NCBI GenBank assembly: GCA_964511155.1
Contig: CAZEEJ010000002.1
Coordinates: forward strand, 1 to 64,000
DNA: 64,000 nucleotides
Direction of reading: 5' to 3'
Origin: JAAYDF01 sp964511155
GTDB lineage: Bacteria; Planctomycetota; Phycisphaerae; UBA1845; PWPN01
Made by a program: the position numbers and the translations under genes. The notes beneath the pieces were generated by a model. It was not told the origin of the DNA and did not search any database. It was given only the letters and a program-made list of their open reading frames with translations. This document shows, piece by piece, positions 50,789-56,702 of this stretch; position 1 is the stretch's first letter, and each line of letters begins with the position of its first letter.

Positions 50789-51406
50789 ATGGCTCAAGAG
50801 TGGTCCCAGCCACAACCCGAGTCGGGCACGTCGCGGGCCGCCCACCCGATCATGTTCGGCGTCCTGACCGGCCTGGCGCTCCTGATTTTCGCGCCCTGCG
50901 TCCTGGTACCGCTGTGGCTGGAGGGTGAGCAGCTTCGGGAACACGAGGCGGCCCTGGCGACCGCCATCGCCCAGCTCGAAGCCCAGGCCGCTCGGAACAA
51001 CGCCCGGGCCGAGGCCCTCCGGGCGGACCCGCTGGTCATCGAACGGCTCATCCGCCGCGATCTCAACTTCCGGCCGGATTCCGAATATGTCGTGCAATGG
51101 CCCGTCGGTGAATTGGCGGCGGTCAGACCCCACGTACCCTCGACTTCCCCCTATATGGTCCCCGTCGAGCTGGCTCCGCCCTCGCCTCTAGCGGGTTGGG
51201 TGACCGCCCTGGGCCGCTGGCTGCCTGCCTGGCCCTGGCGGCAACTGTTCGCTTCCTCGCCCAACCGCGAGCTGCTGCTCCTGATGGCCGGGGGGCTGCT
51301 CCTGGCCGCTTTCGTGCTCTACACGCCCCCCGTCCGCTGCCCCATGCCCGCCGCTCAGGGCGCAAAAAAAGACCATCCTGGCAGCCGGTCGGGGGTCGTG
51401 GAGTAA
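50789..51406 (+). CDS. FtsB/DivIC-like septum formation initiator with extra C-terminal helix
   Basis: A 205-residue membrane protein. A short N-terminal tail, a transmembrane helix (IMFGVLTGLALLIFAPCVLV) and a coiled coil (GEQLREHEAALATAIAQLEA) match the FtsB/DivIC layout, and the position directly after eno is the classical place of ftsB. Unlike normal FtsB (about 100 aa), the coiled coil is followed by a Pro-rich region and a second hydrophobic helix (NRELLLLMAGGLLLAAFVLY), so the C-terminus returns to the membrane. The ATG at 50789 has GGGAGG 7 nt upstream. A role in cell division is inferred from synteny. Planctomycetes lack many canonical division proteins, so this needs caution. Confidence 0.68.
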   Translation: MAQEWSQPQPESGTSRAAHPIMFGVLTGLALLIFAPCVLVPLWLEGEQLREHEAALATAIAQLEAQAARNNARAEALRADPLVIERLIRRDLNFRPDSEYVVQWPVGELAAVRPHVPSTSPYMVPVELAPPSPLAGWVTALGRWLPAWPWRQLFASSPNRELLLLMAGGLLLAAFVLYTPPVRCPMPAAQGAKKDHPGSRSGVVE

Positions 51407-51419
51407 GCAGCCAGGATGG
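51364..51419 (-). terminator. Terminator for the acyltransferase gene
   Basis: On the minus strand GCCATCCTGGC pairs with GCCAGGATGG across a ~27 nt loop and is followed by TCTTTTTTT. The structure overlaps the last codons of the convergent FtsB-like gene. Confidence 0.5.
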
Positions 51420-51578
51420 CTTCGTTTCGTTTGGATGTCCCCCCGCAAAGCCCCGGCATCGCATCGCCGGGTTCGCAGGCGGTTGATCGCTTCACCAGCA
51501 GGTTCCGCGACAAAGGTATTGTCGGCCATTCTGGCTGAACCCGACAGGGGGAAAACACCCGCATCTGAAGGCCGGCGG

Positions 51579-52343
51579 CTACTGAGGCGGGAGCTCCGCC
51601 GGCCCGAGCGTGCGGAACTTGCGAGCGGGCACGCCCCACCAGAACTCGTTCTCACCGACGACCGTGTTGGGCAGGACCACGGAGCCGGCCCCGATTACCG
51701 CGCCGCGCTTGACGTGCACCCCGCCCAGGATCTTCACGTCGCCGCCGACCACGACCTCATCCTCGATGATCGTCCGTTTATAGACCACGACGTCGCGTTC
51801 GACGTAATGGCCCGCCACGGTGGCGTTGAAGCCCAGGACGACGTTGCGGCCGACCTCCACGAGGTGTGGATCGAGCACGTACGGCTCGGTGTAGAAGCAG
51901 GACTTCGACCGCGGCCCGAAGATCCGGTTCATCAGCCAGCACATCGGCGGCAGGTTCGCCACGTGCAGCACCAGGAACGCGGGGAAGGGCGCATCCAGCC
52001 GGGCCTTGGTCAAGGCCCCGACCAGGCAGGACCACACGACCGGCATGGGCGGCCGCTGACCCGGCTTGACCGAGTAGCGTCCCTCACGCGGCGTGGGCAC
52101 CAGCAGCCGCAGCACCACCAGGTGGGCCACATAGATCAGGTTGTAGACCACCACGAACAGGGACAGCCTCATGCCCCATAGCCCGGCAACCTCCCAGGTC
52201 ATGCGCAGCGGACCGCCCGCCGGCCACAGGCCGAGCCGGGTGAACGTGGCCGCCGTGACGATCAGGGCGTTCGACCAGATGAACAGGCGGACAAGCGCAT
52301 CCGCGACCAGGGCGAGTTGCAGTCCGGATCGGATGTCGGGCAC
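51579..52343 (-). CDS. Membrane-anchored hexapeptide-repeat acyltransferase
   Basis: A 254-residue protein with two N-terminal hydrophobic segments (LFIWSNALIVTAATFTRLGL and LSLFVVVYNLIYVAHLVVLR) and a C-terminal left-handed beta-helix: VEVGRNVVLGFNATVAGH, TIIEDEVVVGGDVKILGG, AVIGAGSVVLPNTVVGEN. These hexapeptide repeats are typical of acetyl/acyltransferases acting on sugars. A longer frame from 52487 exists, but its first 48 residues translate two copies of a dispersed repeat (CEAASG). The GTG at 52343 follows GGAGG at 4 nt and is preferred. Substrate unknown. It is convergent with eno and the FtsB-like gene. Confidence 0.8.
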   Translation of the reverse strand: MPDIRSGLQLALVADALVRLFIWSNALIVTAATFTRLGLWPAGGPLRMTWEVAGLWGMRLSLFVVVYNLIYVAHLVVLRLLVPTPREGRYSVKPGQRPPMPVVWSCLVGALTKARLDAPFPAFLVLHVANLPPMCWLMNRIFGPRSKSCFYTEPYVLDPHLVEVGRNVVLGFNATVAGHYVERDVVVYKRTIIEDEVVVGGDVKILGGVHVKRGAVIGAGSVVLPNTVVGENEFWWGVPARKFRTLGPAELPPQ

Positions 52344-52362
52344 CGGTCCTCCGTCAACTCGG

Positions 52363-52414
52363 CCGCTTGCGGCTTCGCACGGCCGCGATGTCGCATCGCC
52401 GCTTGCGGCTTCGC
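52363..52414. repeat. Two copies of ccgcttgcggcttcgc
   Basis: 52363-52378 and 52399-52414. The reverse complement is the gcgaagccgcaagcgg repeat of 20322-20341 and 63367-63386. They lie immediately upstream of the acyltransferase start. Confidence 0.8.
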
Positions 52415-52521
52415 ACGACCGCGGTGGGACTTGGGGAGGCGTCATCGGTACAGCGGTCGGCCGGATATCGGGTTCAATTGGACTCATAGCCGCCGCACGA
52501 TGCCACGCCCGACCGGTCGTG

Positions 52522-53721
52522 TCAAGAAGCCGCGGCGATCGCAGCGGCCTCGCCCATGGCCCAGCAGGTGCCGACCACGCGGGCGGAGGCCTGGGCTCGG
52601 GCCTCCGCTGAAAGGCACTTGCCCGCCGCCCAGGCGTTGGTCAGCCCGCGGACCTTCAGGGCGCTGATCGGGATCTCGTACCAGGAGTCCGGCGGCAGGT
52701 ACTCCAAAGCGACCTCGCCCTGTGGGCTCCAGTGCTCGATCGGCCAGCAGCAACGGGCGGCGGCATCCGGGAACCTTCGGCCGGTTTTCACGTCCTGCTC
52801 AGTCAGCACGTACTCGCCGACGATGCGCCCGCCGTCGCGGATGCCGAGGGTGCCGGCCTCACTGCACCGGGCATGGGCGAATGCGGGCAGCTCCCGCAGG
52901 AAGCGAATGAGCCGTTCCCGTGTCTCCTGTGCACGGTCGTGCAGAGCGGCTTGGATATCGGGGTCCCGCCATTCATCCGGCACAGCCACGGCCCACTTGA
53001 TGTACACCTCGTCCTCGCGGAGGCCGGTGTCCAGCCACACCGTTGCGCACTCGGCCGGCAGGTCGCCCTGGGCCGCCGCCTGACGGACTTTGCGAACGAG
53101 CCCCAGGCCCGCGGGAAACTTCAGGCAGCCCGGTGCAGCTCCCCGCAAGCGAACGATGAACCCGCCGGCCGGGCGGGGCAGCGGGTCATCCACCAGGGCG
53201 GGGTCCACCAGGCGGACGACCTCGGCGGTGCCCGTGGCGTCGATCACCGCGGCCGGCTCGATCATGCGCCGGCCTTCCGGCGTGACGAGGTCGAGCCGAA
53301 CCACACGCCCGCCCTGTACATCGGCGCGCACGATGCGGGATTGGCAGACGACGGTAACCGCCGGCAGTTCGCTCAGCCAGGCTTCCGCCACGCGTTCGTA
53401 GGTGCGGGGATCGGTATCGAGGACCCACACCCGGCCGATCAGACGCGGCCGCGTTGCGGCATCCGCCGCCTTGAGCCGCTCGACCAGTTCCGCCGGCAGG
53501 CCGGGGTTGAGAATCTGCCCGGCCGAGTCGAACAGCCCGCCGAGCGTGTGAATGAGCGTATGGGTCACGGTGCCGCCGACGCGGTCGGCCGGCTCGACCA
53601 GCAGGACCCGGCGCCCCAACCGCCCCGCCGCGATGGCCGCGGCCAGACCCGCCGCCCCCGCCCCCGCCACGACGATGGGATTGCCTTCCAGGTCGGCCTG
53701 CGATGGTCTCGAGCCACCCAT
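52522..53721 (-). CDS. FAD-dependent oxidoreductase
   Basis: A 399-residue flavoprotein. The dinucleotide-binding motif is VVAGAGAAGLAAAIAAGRLG, followed by VLLVEPADRVGGTVTHTLIH, typical of the FAD_oxidored family (PF12831) often used in planctomycete secondary metabolism. AVIDATGTAEVVRL and the C-terminal NAWAAGKCLSAEARAQAS complete the FAD site. The substrate is unknown. The ATG at 53721 opens the protein a few residues before the FAD fold. Upstream in-frame codons translate the heptamer array. No clear Shine-Dalgarno is present. It follows the NfnB-like gene on the same strand. Confidence 0.83.
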   Translation of the reverse strand: MGGSRPSQADLEGNPIVVAGAGAAGLAAAIAAGRLGRRVLLVEPADRVGGTVTHTLIHTLGGLFDSAGQILNPGLPAELVERLKAADAATRPRLIGRVWVLDTDPRTYERVAEAWLSELPAVTVVCQSRIVRADVQGGRVVRLDLVTPEGRRMIEPAAVIDATGTAEVVRLVDPALVDDPLPRPAGGFIVRLRGAAPGCLKFPAGLGLVRKVRQAAAQGDLPAECATVWLDTGLREDEVYIKWAVAVPDEWRDPDIQAALHDRAQETRERLIRFLRELPAFAHARCSEAGTLGIRDGGRIVGEYVLTEQDVKTGRRFPDAAARCCWPIEHWSPQGEVALEYLPPDSWYEIPISALKVRGLTNAWAAGKCLSAEARAQASARVVGTCWAMGEAAAIAAAS

Positions 53722-53767
53722 GGCAGGAAGCATAGGGGAAGAAGCCGGAAGGCTAAAGGAAAAGGAC

Positions 53768-53802
53768 AGTGGGCAGTGGGCAGTGGGCAGTAGGCAGTGG
53801 GC
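53768..53802. repeat. Heptamer array, AGTGGGC x5 (one variant)
   Basis: Units at 53768, 53775, 53782, 53789 (AGTAGGC) and 53796. It lies between the FAD oxidoreductase start and the array at 53824. Confidence 0.93.
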
Positions 53803-53823
53803 AGGCGACGGAACGCCGCCTTC

Positions 53824-53858
53824 ACTCAGCACTCAGCACTCAGCACTCAGTACTCAGT
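53824..53858. repeat. Heptamer array, ACTCAGC x3 + ACTCAGT x2
   Basis: Five units that run into the 3' end of the NfnB-like gene, encoding its last residues (STEY) and TGA stop. Confidence 0.93.
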
Positions 53859-55250
53859 ACTTAAGAACGCGTCGATCGCGGCGGCGGTGTGTTTGCCGTC
53901 GCCCATGGCGAGGATGACGGTGGCGGCGCCGCGGACGATGTCGCCGCCGGCGAAGACGCCCGGGATGCTGGTCATGTGTTGGGCGTCAATTTCAAGATAG
54001 CCCCACCGGTTGGTCTTGAGCTCGGGCGTGGACTGGGTGATGAGCGGGTTGGCCCGCGTGCCGATGGCCTCGATGAAGACCTGACAAGGAACCTCGAACT
54101 CGCTGCCCGCGATGGGAACGGGCGAGCGTCGGCCGGAGGCGTCCGGCTCGCCGAGCTCCATCCGCTGGCAACGGACCGCCCGGACCCAGCCATCCTCGGT
54201 GCCGAGAATCTCGACCGGGTTGCAGAGCATCTCCAGAACGACGCCCTCCTCCTCCGCGTGCTTGACTTCCTCGACGCGGGCGGGCATCTCGGCTCGCGAG
54301 CGGCGGTAGACCAGCGTCGCCGGGTCGGCGCCCAGGCGGCGAGCGGTGCGTACCGCGTCCATGGCCACGTTGCCGCCGCCGACCACGACCACCTGCGTCG
54401 AGCGGACGACCGGCGTGTCGTTGTCCGGGAAGCGAAACGCGCCCATCAGGTTGACGCGGGTCAGGTACTCGTTGGCCGAATAAACCCCCTTGAGCTGCTC
54501 GCCGGGGATGCCCTGGAAGATGGGCAGGCCCGCCCCGTTGGCGATGAACACCGCGTGGAAGCCCTCCTCGTCCAGCAGATCGCGTATGGTGTACGTCTGC
54601 CCGATGACCACGTCGCAGACGATCTCGACGCCCATGCGGCGAAGCTTGTCCACCTCGGCCTCGACGATGGCCTTGGGCAGCCGGAACTCGGGAATGCCGT
54701 AGACCAGCACACCGCCGGGCTTGTGCATGGCTTCGAAAATGGTGACGGCGTGGCCCTTCTTGGCCAGCTCACCCGCACAAGTCAGCCCGGCGGGCCCGGC
54801 ACCGACCACCGCCACGCGCTTCCCCGTCGCCGGCGGTGGGATGAGCTGGTCCGGCCGGTTCTCCCTCGCCCAGTCGGCCACGAACCGCTCCAGATACCCG
54901 ACGGCCGCCGCGGTGCTCTTCTTCGTGCGGATGCACTCCGACTCGCACTGCGTCTCCTGCGGGCAGACCCGCCCGGTGATCCCCGGCAGCACATTGCTCT
55001 CGAAGAGGATGTCGGCGGCGCGGTTGAGGTCGCCCTCGGCCACCGCCTCCATGAAGTTGGGGATGTCCACGCCGACCGGGCAGCCGGTGACGCACTTGGC
55101 GTTGCGGCAGCGCAGGCAGCGCTCGGCCTCGAGCCGGGCGGCTTCCGTCGCCAGGCCGCAGTTGACCTCCGCGAAGTTGCAGGATCGCTCCTGCGCATCC
55201 TGCTCGGGCATGGTCTGACGCGGGATCTTCATGCGGTCGGCAGCGTTCAT
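53847..55250 (-). CDS. nfnB: NADPH-dependent glutamate synthase small-subunit-like / NfnB-like flavoprotein
   Basis: A 467-residue Fe-S flavoprotein. The N-terminal clusters are CLRCRNAKCVTGCPVGVDIP and CPQETQCESECIR (two [4Fe-4S]). The FAD site is VAVVGAGPAGLTCAGELAKK, the NADP site VVVVGGGNVAMDAVRTARRL, and GVFAGGDIVRGAATVILAMG closes the fold. Alone this could be GltD-like. Directly behind the NfnA-like gene, with ATGA overlap, it matches NfnB of the electron-bifurcating NADH-dependent ferredoxin:NADP+ oxidoreductase. The ATG at 55250 is fixed by the overlap. The last codons and stop lie in a heptamer array, so the C-terminus may be modified. Confidence 0.88.
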   Translation of the reverse strand: MNAADRMKIPRQTMPEQDAQERSCNFAEVNCGLATEAARLEAERCLRCRNAKCVTGCPVGVDIPNFMEAVAEGDLNRAADILFESNVLPGITGRVCPQETQCESECIRTKKSTAAAVGYLERFVADWARENRPDQLIPPPATGKRVAVVGAGPAGLTCAGELAKKGHAVTIFEAMHKPGGVLVYGIPEFRLPKAIVEAEVDKLRRMGVEIVCDVVIGQTYTIRDLLDEEGFHAVFIANGAGLPIFQGIPGEQLKGVYSANEYLTRVNLMGAFRFPDNDTPVVRSTQVVVVGGGNVAMDAVRTARRLGADPATLVYRRSRAEMPARVEEVKHAEEEGVVLEMLCNPVEILGTEDGWVRAVRCQRMELGEPDASGRRSPVPIAGSEFEVPCQVFIEAIGTRANPLITQSTPELKTNRWGYLEIDAQHMTSIPGVFAGGDIVRGAATVILAMGDGKHTAAAIDAFLSTEY

Positions 55251-56113
55251 TGGACCTCCGCCAGTTTGCATACGTGCCCCGGCTCCTGTTCGGCCCGCAG
55301 ATGGTTCCACGCGGCCCTCTCCTGGCCGCGGTACGCCGTTAGCCGGTCGCTGAGCTCCTCGAAGTTCACCTGGTGGGCGTCAAACTCCGGCCCGTCCACG
55401 CAGGCGAACTTCATCTTCCCGCCGACCATGACGCGGCAGCCGCCGCACATGCCCGTGCCGTCCACCATGATCGGGTTCAGCGAGGCGATGGTGTGGATGC
55501 CGCGCTCGCGCGTGACGTTGGCGACGGCCCGCATCATGGGCACCGGGCCGGCGGTCAGCACCGCGTGGACCGCGTCGGCGGCATTCGCGATCAGCTCCTG
55601 CAACTTGCCGGTGACGAAGCCGTGGTAGCCGTGGCTGCCGTCGTCCGTGCAGGGCAGGACCGCGTCGCAGGTGCGGCCCAGCTCTTCTTCAAGGATGACG
55701 TACGGCTTGCTCCGCCCGCCGATGACGGCGGTGACCTTGTTGCCGCAAGCCTTGAGGCCCAACGCCTGCGGATAGATGACCGCGGTCCCGACGCCTCCAC
55801 CAACCAGTACCACGTGGCCGAGCTTCTCGATCTCCGTCGGCCGGCCGAGCGGGCCGGCGACGTTGGTGATGGCCTCGCCGGCTTCGAGTCGGCAAAGCCG
55901 ATCCGTCGTTGCCCCTACGACCTGCACCACCAGGGTGATCGTCCCCGCATCGGGATCCGACCGGGCGATGGTCAGGGGGATGCGTTCGCCGCCCTCCGCC
56001 ACGCGCAGGATGATAAAATGCCCCGGCTGATGGCGGGCGGCCACTCGCGGCGCCTCCACCACCAGCCAACGCACCTGGGGTGCCAGCCACTTTGCTTCAC
56101 GAATCACGAACAT
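55247..56113 (-). CDS. nfnA: NfnA / sulfide dehydrogenase-like FAD-[2Fe-2S] subunit
   Basis: A 288-residue ferredoxin-NADP reductase-like protein. HQPGHFIILRVAEGGERIPL binds FAD, and LVGGGVGTAVIYPQALGLKA is the pyridine-nucleotide site. The C-terminal motif GTGMCGGCRVMVGGKMKFAC with DGPEFDAHQV is the [2Fe-2S] and NfnA/PyrK-type signature. With NfnB it would shuttle electrons among NADH, NADPH and ferredoxin in the cytosol. The ATG at 56113 starts the fold (MFVIREAKWLA). The longer frame to 56242 translates intergenic repeats. Only a weak GGAG lies 12 nt upstream. PyrK is the main alternative but no pyrD is nearby. Confidence 0.87.
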   Translation of the reverse strand: MFVIREAKWLAPQVRWLVVEAPRVAARHQPGHFIILRVAEGGERIPLTIARSDPDAGTITLVVQVVGATTDRLCRLEAGEAITNVAGPLGRPTEIEKLGHVVLVGGGVGTAVIYPQALGLKACGNKVTAVIGGRSKPYVILEEELGRTCDAVLPCTDDGSHGYHGFVTGKLQELIANAADAVHAVLTAGPVPMMRAVANVTRERGIHTIASLNPIMVDGTGMCGGCRVMVGGKMKFACVDGPEFDAHQVNFEELSDRLTAYRGQERAAWNHLRAEQEPGHVCKLAEVQ

Positions 56114-56157
56114 CGGCAAACTCAACTCCGGATGCGGTACGGTTGTCCTGGTCACCG

Positions 56158-56206
56158 GTGTGGCACCGGACTTCGGCGAGCCCAATCGAGCCGCGCTCCA
56201 TCGGTG
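56158..56206. repeat. 50 bp module, third copy
   Basis: gtgtggcaccggacttcggc to atcggtg, the same orientation as 26279-26328, followed at once by a second, shorter hairpin (caccggcgtcccgccggtg). Confidence 0.8.
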
Positions 56207-56244
56207 TGGCACCGGCGTCCCGCCGGTGCCCGGTCGCCGCAATC

Positions 56245-56368
56245 GGGTGGCCCAAGTCCTTCGGACTTGGGGGAGCGATTATTCAGCCCGAGCGACGCGA
56301 TTCACGAGCCTGCACAACCACGGGGGCCATCCAATCGCTTCCCCAGGTTCAGAGAACCTGGGCCACCC
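56245..56368. repeat. 124 bp element with 36 bp imperfect terminal inverted repeats
   Basis: Ends 56245-56280 and 56333-56368 are inverted. Each arm also folds on itself (CCAAGTCC-ttc-GGACTTGG and CCAGGTTC-aga-GAACCTGG). A half copy is at 34636-34674. Confidence 0.85.
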
Positions 56369-56377
56369 GCCCGCCCC

Positions 56378-56449
56378 GGCCGCCACGGGGGGCGGCCGCT
56401 ACAACCGACGTCCCACCCGTACCCGGCCGCCACGGGGGGCGGTCGCTAC
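56378..56449. repeat. Two gccgccacggggggcggccg modules
   Basis: 25 bp copies at 56378-56402 and 56425-56449, one base different, matching the modules at 3500, 26167, 32875 and 46587 (inverted). Confidence 0.85.
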
Positions 56450-56623
56450 CCGATCCATCACCATCGTAGCAGGCCGGCCCGGCCAAGTGCCCACTTCGCC
56501 GCAACGTACAAGGGCGCAGTATAGCGCCTCCATTCAGCGGATGCAATGCAGGAAATTGGCACTATTAGTGAATGCTTATCCTGAAAACAGCCTGTGCTAA
56601 TGGGGACTTCACGCTCATTTCGG

Positions 56624-56653
56624 TTGTGGGTGCAGCCCACGCTGTGGTATCCT
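56624..56653 (+). promoter_or_regulatory. Possible promoter
   Basis: -35-like TTGTGG (56624-56629), 18 bp spacer, -10 TATCCT (56648-56653) with a TG one base upstream (extended -10), 50 bp before the ATG at 56703. Confidence 0.5.
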
Positions 56654-56702
56654 TTGCTCATTCACCTGTTGAGGGCGTTTTTCGAGCGAGAGGCGGCAAA
56701 CG

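Larger units (their letters stand above)
56114..56702. other. Gene-free 589 bp with several repeat modules
   Basis: Holds the 50 bp module (56158-56206), the 124 bp element (56245-56368), two gccgccacggggggcg modules (56378-56402, 56425-56449) and an AT-richer promoter region from about 56540. It separates divergent genes. Confidence 0.8.

Noticed and set aside
52344..52487. 48-residue N-terminal extension of the acyltransferase
   Set aside because: It translates two copies of a dispersed repeat (CEAASG), and a GTG with GGAGG follows.
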